Source: Cryoendolithus antarcticus
Taxonomy: Eukaryota > Ascomycota > Dothideomycetes > Cladosporiales > Cladosporiaceae
Length of the DNA: 64,000 bases
Assembly: GCA_002077065.1 (NCBI GenBank)
Contig: NAJO01000003.1
Span: 124,001-188,000, forward strand
Reading direction: 5' to 3'
The notes beneath the pieces were generated by a model. It worked only from the letters and a program-made list of their open reading frames with translations. It searched no databases and was not told where the DNA came from. Below are positions 1 to 9,744 of this stretch, in pieces. A program made the translations under genes and the position numbers. Numbering within the stretch: position 1 is the first letter of the stretch; each line of letters starts with the position of its first letter.

Positions 1-1231
1 GAAGACTCCCGACAAAGCGCAATGACTTTCTTCTGCACTCCAAGCACCATAGCATACAGCTCGAGTTGCGCCAGGCTAAACCTCCCATTCACCGGAAACA
101 CCCTCGTGATATCCGCAATATACCCCCCATAAGCGCCCCCAGCATCTACCAGCACCGTCCTCCCCTCCCTCAACAACGCATCATTCCGCGTATAATGTAT
201 ACTCAGGCCATTCTTCCCACCCGCGACGACGGGCACGTAGGCTTCTCCGTCTAAGCCTGCGGAGCGGTAGCCGTAGGAGAGGTCGGCCCAGAGCTGGGCT
301 TCGGAGTGTTGCGGGCGGGACATAGCTGCTGTGAGGACTTCGCCTGAGATTGCGCCGGCGCGGCGGAGGTTGGTGAGTTCGGATGAGGATTTGATGATGC
401 GGAGGTCGTTCATCAAGGGTCGCAAAGGACGGACGGTGGAGGAGGCGAGGAGGGATTGAAAGCCTTCTACGCCTGTGCCCTTTCCCTGCACTAGCTTCGC
501 TACGCTACTTCGCCTTCCAACATCGGTGCCGATATCTGTATAGACCTCTTTGGCGCTTGCGATCAAGTCTCGGAGGGTTGAGGTGGAGGACGACGAGGCT
601 ATGTCGCGGGCTTCGTCGGCGTTGAAGATGTCCTGAGCTGCTTGGAGACCGGAGCGTGCGCCGTCCCAGAGCTCGGCTTTGGGATCTTTGGCGCGGAGGT
701 GCAGGTGGAAGGTGTATTCTACTGGGGAGGAACCTTTCTCTGTTGGAGAGAGTTTTAGTGGGTGCGAGGGAAGGGAGGTGGGAGGAAGACGGACACGTAC
801 CGATTATGGCGAGCGCGTCGGGTTCGTTGAAGCCTGAGTATGTTTAGCTTCTTACTACCTCAACATGAGAGATTCAATCGACAAGGCTGCTCACCAGTCA
901 AGTAGAAGAAGTTCGGATCTTGGTGATATTCGTAGAACACTGCACCGGACTTGTACTTCAACTCATTCGCAGCTAGTATTGCTATGCTATTCTTCGGCAG
1001 CTTCTCGGCCAGTGCTGCCCTTCTATAGTGATACTCCAGCGCCGGTATGCCTGGCGTGAGGTCTGCCGGCGCAATGAGATGCGGATGTGTCTCGTGGATT
1101 GGCTGTCCGAACTGTACCCGCGTTGCGGAGACAAGAGTGCGACAGCATGGTCTGCTGCGAAAGGTGGGCATGGGCTTGCATCTTATCGGTTTTCGTGCTG
1201 CCGCGAAGGGTCGCAATGCTCGCAGTATCAT
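1..1231 (-). CDS. ICP55: ICP55-like mitochondrial Xaa-Pro aminopeptidase (3' end outside window)
   Basis: This is a metallopeptidase of the aminopeptidase P (M24B) family. Icp55 removes one residue after the mitochondrial processing peptidase and so sets protein stability in the matrix. Exon 1 (895-1231) encodes an Arg-rich, acid-poor N-terminus of presequence type, followed by the aminopeptidase P N-domain (LTPGIPALEYHYRR, FYLTGFNEPDALAII). Introns lie at 834-894 and 740-800 (61 nt each, GT-AG), with a 33-nt exon between them. The third exon runs off the window at base 1. It contains the metal-site strand VDAGGAYGGYIADITRVFP with two candidate Asp ligands; the later His and Glu ligands lie outside the window. 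The start at 1231 gives a plausible presequence. The gene is divergent from the sirtuin, with 226 bp between the longest possible starts. The family assignment is firm; the Icp55 subfamily is inferred from the presequence and sequence style. Confidence 0.88.
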
Positions 1232-1457
1232 GGTGATATATGGACGGAGGAGAGGGGGGGCAGCGGGAATCTACAGATGACGTTCGGGGAAGACTCGACT
1301 TCACTCCCGATCTGCAGCCTGCACCACCCTCCTCCGCCACCATCATCGACGTGCATCTCGGGTATGCTCGCGCATGTCCAATGCGTGTTAGCCAGTCAGA
1401 GAGCCTCGAAGGCGTACCAGGCAGCCTTCGAGTCACCTCGCACACCATTAGCCGCGC

Positions 1458-2501
1458 ATGAGCAAACATCTCGCTAATGTACACTTCCCCTCCCCTCTCC
1501 TACAGCTCTCATCCTTCTTCCATAGTCCTCTCTCATCAGCCATCTCAAGACGTGTGCCCCGACGTCACAACGATTTCTCCAATCAACGCCGTCTTCGATC
1601 CAGCATGGCAACCCCTCGCACAGACACAGCTTCCTTTCACGCCTACCTTACCACCCTCCAATACCCCCGCATCGTAGCCCTTTGCGGCGCCGGTCTCTCG
1701 GCCTCGTCCGGTCTTCCAACTTTCCGCGGTGCAGGCGGGTACTGGCGCACTCATGAAGCTACCTCCCTCGCCACGCCAGGAGCCTTCCTCCGCGATGCAG
1801 GCTTAGTATGGCAATTCTACTCCTACCGCCGCCACATGGCCCTCACAGTCAAACCGAACCCAGCCCACTACGCCCTCGCTGAGTTCAGCAGGAAAGTCCC
1901 CGGCTTTCAATGCTTCAGCCAGAACGTTGACGGACTTCACCAACGCGCTGATCACCCAAGAGAAAGTCTCCAGCTCCTGCACGGCACGCTCTTCGAAGTC
2001 AAGTGCTGGAGCGAGAACTGCGGCTACCGCGAAGAGAACTTCACAGACCCTATCGTGCCTGCTCTAGCGCTACCAGTTGACGGCAAAGACCCCACAGCCA
2101 CGCCCGACATCTCCGACCCCAAAGTCCCCTTGGCCCGCATTCCCATTGAGTCCCTCCCTCAGTGTCCTCGCTGCAAACGCAATGCCCTACGCCCTGGTGT
2201 CGTTTGGTTTGGTGAGCAGCTGCCGATGCAAGTTCTGATGAATGTTGAGAATTACCTCAACGATCTTGCTGGCGTGGATCTGATACTTGTCATTGGGACG
2301 AGTGCTAAGGTGTATCCTGCCGCTGGATATGTGCAGGAGGCGAGGCAGCGAGGGGCGAAAGTGGCGGTCATCAATATGGATGCTAACGATGTACCTGCCG
2401 GAGGGTGGGAGGACGGGGATTGGATGTTCAAGGGTGATGCGGCGGTCATTGTGCCGGAGCTGTTGAGGCCGGTGATTGGGGAGGTGGTCGTGCCGGCTTG
2501 A
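1458..2501 (+). CDS. Class III (SIRT5-type) sirtuin, NAD-dependent lysine deacylase
   Basis: The product is a Sir2-family enzyme that uses NAD+ to remove acyl groups from lysine. Visible motifs are the NAD-binding GAGLSASSGLPTFRGAGGYW, the catalytic loop SQNVDGLHQRA with the active-site His, and a zinc module of CWSENC followed by CPRC. The FYSYRR stretch matches the position of the Tyr and Arg that make SIRT5-class enzymes prefer succinyl, malonyl or glutaryl lysine; that specificity is family knowledge, not shown here. The frame has no intron. Two starts are possible. ATG 1458 gives 347 residues with a Ser/Arg-rich presequence-like leader. ATG 1605 (MATPRTD) gives 298 residues, close to a bare sirtuin core. 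Alternative starts could direct the enzyme to both mitochondria and cytosol. Confidence 0.92.
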   Translation: MSKHLANVHFPSPLLQLSSFFHSPLSSAISRRVPRRHNDFSNQRRLRSSMATPRTDTASFHAYLTTLQYPRIVALCGAGLSASSGLPTFRGAGGYWRTHEATSLATPGAFLRDAGLVWQFYSYRRHMALTVKPNPAHYALAEFSRKVPGFQCFSQNVDGLHQRADHPRESLQLLHGTLFEVKCWSENCGYREENFTDPIVPALALPVDGKDPTATPDISDPKVPLARIPIESLPQCPRCKRNALRPGVVWFGEQLPMQVLMNVENYLNDLAGVDLILVIGTSAKVYPAAGYVQEARQRGAKVAVINMDANDVPAGGWEDGDWMFKGDAAVIVPELLRPVIGEVVVPA

Positions 2502-2925
2502 TTGCTGGGTGAGTCACGGAAAGTAAGCATGTACTGCGCGTACGGTTATCCTAGTTCATGCCTCTGCTTACGACGACGTTTAATGGTCGATTTCTTTCCT
2601 GTCCCTTCGAGCGTCATGGTCACTTTCACTTGCTTACCCCTCATATGCACTACTTCTCATCGCACTGAATTTACTAAAACATCCACATGGATTCCAAGGG
2701 CCCCAGCAGAAGCTAACTTTAGCTCGTCGCGTACTACGACATGCGGACTAATCTCTAGCTTCATCAAGCAAGAAGCCTCAACGACAGATCGAAGGGCCAA
2801 CGTCACAATCACCGAGCGTTGTATCAGCGGCTGGATCATAAAGCAAGAAGTCTCAGCGACAGATTGACGGCCCGAAGTTACGGTCGCAGATCACTGCACC
2901 AGCAGCTAAGCCATCAAGCTCGCGG

Positions 2926-3718
2926 ATGGAGTCAGAGAGATCTTCGACTCGCACGACAAAGACGAGTAGCAATGCACGACTCGATCCTCCACCCGGGGCG
3001 ATGGTGCAGACTTTATCACTGGTCGAACAAGTCCTGGGCCCTAAGCCAATAACGCAGGATGAAAGTGAGCGTGCACTCGTGAAGCAACCCAAGAAGACAC
3101 GAGTCGGCCATGGAGGTCAGCCAAGAGGAAGATCGCCAGTACAGCAGCGCTCGCCATTTCCAAGCTACTCGTCTGCGTCGACTTCAAGCGATAGCGGATC
3201 TTCCTACCCCAGGAGCATGAGCCCGTATCGGCGTCGGCCAAGCCTTGAGGACAGTACTGCCATCCACGGCCACGACACATCTCAGTGGGGCGGCGCAGTT
3301 CGACAGAAAGCCGTCAGAAAAGGTCGTCGGTGTCTCCAGGACTACGATGACGTTGTCTCGGATGAGCTGGCCCAGGCTGCGTTGGGGGGTATGCCCGCAC
3401 AATTGGAGGTGTTACCCTGTCAAGCTAGCGTATCTCTGCGGCGGCGGCCACCACCTCATATCGCATCGCCACGCGGAAGAAGTCATGGCTGGACGCTATA
3501 CCGACGGGGCGCCGGTGGAGAAAGTCAACGGGGCGCCGAATGTTATTTATCGAGCGATCACGCCGCCACCTGGGGATGGAGATGGATTCTACAACCTTGA
3601 CAAGGAAGAGTGCAGCAAGGCGAACAAGACGCCGTTGCCGAAGAACCATAGGGGCCAGTGGTGGGATGGGGACCGTTACAGAGACCATAGGCACGAGATG
3701 TGGGGGCATAAGCGATAG
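2926..3718 (+). pseudogene. F1 family copy A: conserved C-terminal domain interrupted by a +1 frameshift in a G run
   Basis: First of three tandem members of a family I do not recognise. The N-terminal part is short and Ser/Arg/Pro-rich. The shared domain starts at DSTAIHGHDTSQWGG, followed by DYDDVVSDELAQAAL. The frame then shifts at 3384-3389 (GTTGGGGGGTATG) and continues one base later as GVCPHNWRCYPVK, LCGGGHHLISH, AITPPPGDGDG and LPKNHRGQWWDG, ending at MWGHKR. Dropping one of the six Gs restores the exact order seen in copy C. The G-rich lesion could be a real mutation or a homopolymer sequencing error. There is no intron at the LCGG position, where copy C has one. Function unknown; no signal peptide or membrane segment is visible. 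Confidence 0.7.
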
Positions 3719-4664
3719 GGAGCTCGAAGGCTGGGGGAGGGACTTTGATCACACTATCATTCGTCGCTGAGAACGCTGGCCGTTTGCAGCGCCATAGGTC
3801 AAGGGTGCTCGGAGCTAGTGATCGCAACAGAGCACGCCAGTCCTTCAAGGCGCACAAATCACAGTGCAGTCAATGACACTGCGGGTAAAGTTGCCTATGT
3901 ACACTGCATGGCTAGTGACGAGTCAGTCATACTCGAATAGTCATCAATATGACTTCACGACAGACTACAATACCTCGTCAATATTTCTGACTCTCGAGAC
4001 CAGCCATTCCTCGTAACACTACAGCTCCATCATAAGAATCATCGACATGGACCCCAACCAACGATCGCACATACCTCAGACGCCACAGGCTCCAGCCCCG
4101 CGACTCCGCAGCCCTCCACCACCTGGTTGGGTGGATCCCAATGTCCGGCGCTGGCGTGTTGAGGACGACCATGCGCGGATCGTAGAAGGACCAAAATCGA
4201 GCAGACCGCAAGGAGATGGTATCTTCGAGTACGCTGGTCACCTTGGGCTGTATCAGCCTAGCTCGGAAACTATCAGGACGAGGACTGTACGGCGTGTGCC
4301 GAGGCAGGGACCGCAGCAAGTTCGGCTGCAAGCTCCTGTAGAGCAGCAGCAGGTACAGCGGATGCAGCGAACATATTCGGCGCCGGTGATGGCAGAAGGG
4401 CAACAGGCTCAGCATCAACAAACTCTGCTATCGCCTCCTGCAGCACAGCAGGGTCAGCATATGCAACACACACCGAGTTCGCCTCAGTCCGTCCCTATTC
4501 AGCAGCCTATGTATCAGCAGCAGCAGCAGCATCAGATCCTGGCTCAGCGTGTGCCGCTCCAGCAACATCACTCCACATCCCGGACTACCCACACAATACA
4601 AGCTATCTCTTCCCGGCCAGTGACACATCCGATCCAGCACTCTGCTGCGCAGACACAAGTCCAG

Positions 4665-5360
4665 CCACATATAGTGAGCCCGCCGCAGACTACAACATTC
4701 ACAGTACCAGCGGAAATGTGATCCTCTTCATCGACAAGGCGGACTATATCGTGTAGAGCCGAGTATACCCCTCCTGTCGCTCAGGTGGCACCGTTACATC
4801 AAGTCGAACAGTACTTCGGTACAAATACTCACGTGCGACCGCATGTCATGAGCCCAATACGAATTCCAGCTTTCGTGGGACCAGAGCAGCTGCAAAGTTC
4901 CCTATCAAGCATGCAGACGAACTCATACGGCGCCGTCCAGACGCCTCCAACAGCGCAACACGTTTCGGGTCAGCAAGTCACACAGCGTTCTAGCACACAA
5001 GTACATATTCAGCCGCAGATCATGAGCCCAATGCAGACCCCGACTTTCACGGCACCTGCACAGATGCGATCTTCATTGTCTAGTACACGGATAACATCGT
5101 ATAGAGCTGTGCAGGCGTCTTTTGATCCTCCGGGAGTACCTCCACAGCAGCACACACAGCGATCGCATAGCGAAGCCCATGTGCGACCGCATATCGCAAG
5201 CTCCATGCAAACTTCGACACACACGGAGCCCGCGCAGACGCCGTCCCCGTCACTGAGTACACGGACAGCATCCTATGGAAGTGTGCAGACGCTTCCCGCT
5301 CCCCAAGCGACGGCAGTACAGCTGGGCATGCATCAGGTACAGTCTGCGACTACGCAAGCG
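4665..5360 (+). repeat. Four tandem 174-bp (58-codon) repeats inside F1 copy B
   Basis: The anchor PHIVSP, PHVMSP, PQIMSP, PHIASS recurs with its first codon at 4665, 4839, 5013 and 5187, exactly 174 bases apart each time. It is followed by a T-F/T-x-P-x-Q block and an SSLSSxxTxSYxAVQ block. The units are diverged but no length change has accumulated, so the register was kept while the sequence was under coding constraint. The TGA at 4719 in unit 1 lies at the same repeat position as CAA, CGA and CCG in units 2-4. Confidence 0.85.
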
Positions 5361-5369
5361 CAAACTCAG

Positions 5370-5495
5370 CCGCAATCTCACACGAGCAATGCGCGATATC
5401 TGCAGCTCGCGACGACGCAAGCGCCGTACCAGCCGCCATCTCGTGGAAGTAATGCACGACATATGCAACACGCGATAAGGCAAACACAAGCTGTG
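5370..5495 (+). repeat. Two tandem 63-bp (21-codon) repeats inside F1 copy B
   Basis: Directly after the 174-bp array, the coding pattern QPQSHTSNARYLQLATTQA is followed by QPPSRGSNARHMQHAIRQTQ with a 63-nt offset (5370 versus 5433). This is a second, shorter coding repeat, in the same frame as the larger array. Confidence 0.7.
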
Positions 5496-6574
5496 CCATC
5501 ACCAAGTAACATGGTACAACAAGGTCAAACACGTCCGCTAGTCCAATCGCAGCTTTCCACCACTGTAGCCGCAATGGGCACGAACACTCACATCGTGGGC
5601 ACTTCAATCTCCGGTCGAAGTATCCATGTCGTGCGTAAGACTCCCGCTACGCCTGCGTTTGCTCAGGGAGCTGGTGTCAGCGTGGGTATGGACACGACAT
5701 CACTGACTGGCGGTCAGATGCACGCCGTTGAGCAGGCAAACGCCATGCTGCAGCAAATGGGTCTCGCGCCTGCAATTCAAATGACATCTGCAGGCTTTGC
5801 GATGCAGGGACAGGGCGCCATAAACATCTTTATATCACCCCACTTCGTTGAGAGAGATTGGCGACACTACCATAGCATCCCCTTCCGGCGAAGTCCACAG
5901 TTCGCGGGCTCAACGACCATCGCCGGCTGCAAAACACGGTCCCAAGAAGCTCGCGGAGTATGATGACGAAGTCTCAGATTACCTCGCTCAAGCTGGCAAA
6001 GGCGTTTGTCCGATGAACTGGCGCTGGTATCCAGTTCGGCAAGGCTACTTCTGTGGGGCGGCAATCACTTGATCTCGCATGTCGAGGCCGAGACCACAAC
6101 GGCAGGGCAGCGTCCGCAGGGTCCCTATGTCCAATTAGTGAATATGTAGCCGGAAACACCTTCTCGAGTGGTGGCGCCCCCTCCTGGTCCTGGCGATGGG
6201 ACCTGGAATCTTGTGGGACCTGGACTTCGTGATGCTCAACGTAGGAAAGAGTATCATCCGCTCCCGAAGAATTGCAAAGACGAATGGTATGATGGCGTGG
6301 GATACAGTAAGGCGAGGCATCCGATGTGGCATCTGAAGTATGACTAGAATGAAGCGCGACAAAACGCATGGATCCTTCTCCTCCCTTTGGCTTGATTCGA
6401 TGATAGTGATCAAAGCATATCGATCACCAACCACACGGTGAGATGACACATCTACATGGAGTTGACTCCAGGGACCATTCAAATACGGTCAGACTCAACA
6501 TTGCACACGTCCCATTGCATTCCTCGAGCTAAGAGATCGGACGAGGAGCAGGCACTGCAGGCTCTACACAGTGA

Positions 6575-8382
6575 ATGCTGGTACAGCAGAGTAGGTCTAG
6601 TCACCTATTGCTTTCCCTCAATGTAAGCAAGAAACACTCGCTTCCGGATAACAAGATAATTCCGTCGCAGGCTCCGTCAACTCCATCGCCGTTTGCGAAT
6701 GGTCCGCAGCAGGGCCAAGTCATCCGTCAACAGCAAGTACAGCGTAATGCTACCGCACTTGCTGCTGCATACATCCAACAAGTGCAGAAATCTCTCCATC
6801 AAAACTCTGCAGTCGTTCATTCGCAGACAACTACGACCTCGACAACGACGACTACCACGCAGGTATCTAATTATCAGCAGCAGCAAGCCCACTTGCAGAA
6901 TCAGCACCTACAGCGAGCTATGACGGCGCCGGCCGTCTTGTCCATGAATCAGCAGCAATCTGGACAATACATGTCACAGGCTCAGCGTCCGTTGCCGGAG
7001 TTGCAACAACAGCTAGATGTGTATCACACGGCCAGCAGGGCCGCGATTCCAGTCCAGCCTCCAGCATCTCAGCTCACCTACGGATCACAGTCGGCGTTGC
7101 AACAATCAGGTGGCCAGCTACGAACGCATCAAGTAATGTAACAACGGCCTGCTCCTCCGCTGATGCAATTTTCTACCTCGTCCACGTTGAATGTTTCGCA
7201 ACAGTATGCGCCAGCTCAAAAAGCCCCGAATCAGTCTGCATACGCCATCACGCAGGCACAGAGACAGCCGCAGTCTGTTGGCATGGTCCAGCAAGTGCAC
7301 ACGGCTTTGCCTTTGCAGATACTATCCTCGTTGAATACGGTGCAAACGTCAACGCAGGGAGTGGTACAGGTGCAAAGTCAGCCCCAAACTCCCGCGCTCA
7401 CACATCAGATCTCACAATACAGTCAGCGCTCAACTACTCATGCCCAGCCTCCGCCGCAGATCCATCAAGCGATGCAGCAACTACGGATCTGTGCACCAGT
7501 GCATGGTCAAACCTCCACTGCGATGAATCAACACGCTCCACGTCAGACGGGTGGCTCAGGAACGTATGGAACTGCGACAATCCCACAAGTAGCCAGGAAC
7601 ACACAGACGACTTCGTCAACGTCCCAGTCACACCACGCACAGCGCGGCAACACGTCGCTACAGAATATGCGCCGCAGTCCTCCACCGCAGACGCAGACTC
7701 AGCCCTCTTCTCTGCAGTCGCGAACGACCACAAATGTCAAGCAAAACAAACCTGGTTCTCCTCCGCCGCAAGTAACGTCAAGCGTACTCACAAAGAGAAC
7801 GCAGATCTCAAGGTGGCCAGTCGATCCCTCATACTCGCGGAAATGGGAGCTGCAGGATTCTACTGCGATAGCAGGTTACAACACCACCAAATGGGGTGGC
7901 AAAGAGCGACAGATAGCAGTGAAGGAAGGTCCGCCGGCACTGGCCGAGTACGACGACGAGATATCGGACCACATAGCGCACGCAAGCATGGGTGTCTGTC
8001 CCATGAATTGGAGATGGTACCCCGTTAAGCGCGGATACTTATGTGGCGGGTAAGTCCCATCCCAAGATCAGTGGATTGAATGAGCTCCATGACCAACACA
8101 CATCACAGCACCAAGCATCTCATTTCCTACGATGAGGCTGAGGCCACCAAGAGAGGGGAGCGTCTTGAGACGGGACCGTTCGTGGAGTCCGTAAATATCG
8201 CCTTGGGTCCGGCAATAGCAGCCATGGGCTTCGAGCGTACGAGATCGATCACGCCGCCTCCGGGGCCCGGGGACGGGAATTTCATGATTCACGGCGCCTT
8301 GCCGAAGAATGCAGCTGGGTGGTACTTTAATGGGTGGGACTATGTCAAGGACAAGCCTGAATACTGGCCTTGGGATGAGTAG
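6575..8382 (+). CDS. F1 family copy C: Gln-rich protein with intact conserved C-terminal domain
   Basis: Third F1 member and the only one that reads through. I propose join(6575..7132,7205..8049,8109..8382), 558 residues. The first intron (7133-7204, 72 nt, GTAATG...ACAG with CTGAT at about 7160) removes an in-frame TAA. The second (8050-8108, 59 nt, GTAAGT...CACAG) falls inside the conserved domain after LCGG. Residues 1 to about 380 are rich in Gln, Thr, Ser and Pro (runs of TTTTST and QQQQ). The C-terminal 180 or so residues carry DSTAIAGYNTTKWGGKERQ, YDDEISDHIAHASMGVCP, NWRWYPVKRGYLCGG, HLISYDEAE, RSITPPPGPGDG, LPKNAAGWYFNGWDY and PEYWPWDE. No signal peptide or transmembrane segment is seen. 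A Gln-rich tail on a small conserved domain would suit an intracellular, perhaps nuclear, protein, but this is speculative. The first ATG is uncertain. Confidence 0.68.
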
Positions 8383-8437
8383 CTTAGTCAGGCAAATGAT
8401 GTTAGGAAGCGTTCGAGATTAAGAAAACGATGTCCTG

Positions 8438-9238
8438 TCAGCTCCGTCCCGCCAGCCACAACACTCGTCCCTCCATCCCCCCATCGACCATAACATTCAC
8501 CCCACTCACATGTCCACTCACAACCTGACTAGCCAACACCGCCACCTGCCGACTCACATCCTCCACCCTGGCCACCTTCCTCAGTGGCGTCGTCTGTAGC
8601 GCTCTACTAACAAACGCCTCGTCCTTCAACGTCTCCTCCGCCATCGGCGTAGCCACCCACCCCGGATTCACAGAATTGACCCGCCCTCTCGGCGCGATCT
8701 TGACGATCTCATTCTTGAGTGTGGGCGTGAGTCCGTACATGAGCGCTGCTTTGGAGGCTGCGTAGTCGCCGTGAGTGGCTTCGCCGAATTTGCCTGCCGT
8801 GGAGCCGATGAAGATTATATTTGCGTGGTCTTTGACGGAGTCCGGAGCTGTGGCGAGGGCGCGGAGATAGGCTTTGCAGAGCAAGAAAGGGCCGGTGAGG
8901 TTGACGGAGAGGGTATTTTGCCATTGGTCTAGGGACATGTCGGAGATGGGTGCGTCGTTTGTGGGCCAGATGCCGTGGTTGACTATGAGGATGCTTACGG
9001 GTCCGCCGTTCTGATTTGCGGCTTGGGCGAAGAGGTCCGTGATGCTTTGTTCTGAGCGGACGTCGGCTTGGAGGATGGTGATGTTTGGGACGGTGTCTAG
9101 GGCGCCGCGGTTGGTGTTGATGTGGGCTGTTATGCGGGCACCCAGTGCTGCAAAAGTCTGCACTAGTGAGAAGCCGATCCCTCCGGCAGCTCCTGTAATG
9201 AGAACATGCACATCTTGCAGACCTAGGTCGAGCGACAT
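8438..9238 (-). CDS. Short-chain dehydrogenase/reductase (classical SDR)
   Basis: An NAD(P)(H)-dependent oxidoreductase of about 266 residues, the normal classical SDR length, without introns. Visible are the cofactor motif TGAAGGIG near the N-terminus, a DVRS acidic site after beta-strand 3, NHG in place of the usual NAG, the catalytic Ser in FIGSTAG, YAASK carrying the catalytic Tyr and Lys, and the NPGWVATPM loop. I chose ATG 9238 (MSLDLGLQDVHVLITG) over 9262 because SDRs normally begin 8-15 residues before the glycine motif. The substrate cannot be told from sequence; residues after the Tyr-Lys pair resemble 3-oxoacyl reductase or sugar-alcohol type SDRs. Confidence 0.9.
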   Translation of the reverse strand: MSLDLGLQDVHVLITGAAGGIGFSLVQTFAALGARITAHINTNRGALDTVPNITILQADVRSEQSITDLFAQAANQNGGPVSILIVNHGIWPTNDAPISDMSLDQWQNTLSVNLTGPFLLCKAYLRALATAPDSVKDHANIIFIGSTAGKFGEATHGDYAASKAALMYGLTPTLKNEIVKIAPRGRVNSVNPGWVATPMAEETLKDEAFVSRALQTTPLRKVARVEDVSRQVAVLASQVVSGHVSGVNVMVDGGMEGRVLWLAGRS

Positions 9239-9262
9239 TGTGCGTTGCTGATGCAGGAACAC

Positions 9263-9744
9263 CAGGGTTTCAATCGGCAGGATGAAAAGACAAGATTGCG
9301 AAAGTCGATTGCCTCAATAGAAGCGTGTAGCTTGTAGACTGTAAGACCTACCTTTGTACCTTTTAAGCCGAATGTCAGAGCAGCGAACAGGCGTCGGAGG
9401 ACGAACGCCAAGACTAAGGTGGGTAGCCCAATCGGGCAGGTCCATAGCGGAGCTTGAGAGGCCTACTGCTGTTGACGCAATACTCACCCTGCACGAGGAC
9501 AAAGAGCCATATATAAGCAGAAGTGGCGTATTTGTTGTCCAGGGACGCTCACCGCTCAGGCCTGCAACGGTTTAGCCTTCACACGGTCTGATCAGCAATT
9601 TGCGACTGCCTTTCGAATGGAGAACTCACTCGCAACGACTCCCATCGATGGCATCGGCTCCCACGCGTGCCACGCATATTTTCGGGCTCCTGACTTGCGG
9701 CATAGTCGGCAGATGTCGCGATCAGAGGGGTTTGCGCCATATCA
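9263..9744. other. Intergenic: SDR promoter side and 3' flank of the RGG gene
   Basis: No coding frame with support. A TATATAAG sits at 9510-9517, about 270 bp upstream of the SDR start. As it is nearly palindromic it could act as a TATA element for the minus strand, but this is weak. Confidence 0.3.

Larger units (their letters stand above)
4047..6347 (+). pseudogene. F1 family copy B: Gln/Ser/Thr-rich protein with repeats, four lesions
   Basis: Second tandem F1 member. The frame opens at 4047 (MDPNQRSHIPQTPQAP) and is Gln/Pro/Ser/Thr-rich. A TGA at 4719-4721 interrupts it, after which the same frame stays open to 5963. The conserved domain then appears one frame over (KLAEYDDEVSDYLAQAGKG, VCPMNWRWYPVRQGYFCG). 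A second shift at the GGGG of 6055-6058 leads into NHLISHVEAE, a TAG sits at 6147-6149, and the frame continues with APPPGPGDG and LPKNCKDEWYDG to the stop at 6345-6347. Compared with copies A and C this makes one nonsense codon, a +1 shift between about 5848 and 5963, a -1 shift and a second nonsense codon. The Trp-Gly-Gly of the domain is also lost. The middle carries a regular 174-nt repeat, annotated separately. It is most likely a pseudogene. Confidence 0.72.

Noticed and set aside
4716..4757. A 39-nt GT...AG stretch over the TGA of F1 copy B as an intron
   Set aside because: Too short for splicing in fungi, and the bases align with coding sequence in the other 174-bp repeat units.
7133..7204. 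In-frame TAA splitting F1 copy C, first read as a nonsense mutation
   Set aside because: A 72-nt intron with good donor, CTGAT branch and CAG acceptor removes it and keeps the frame.
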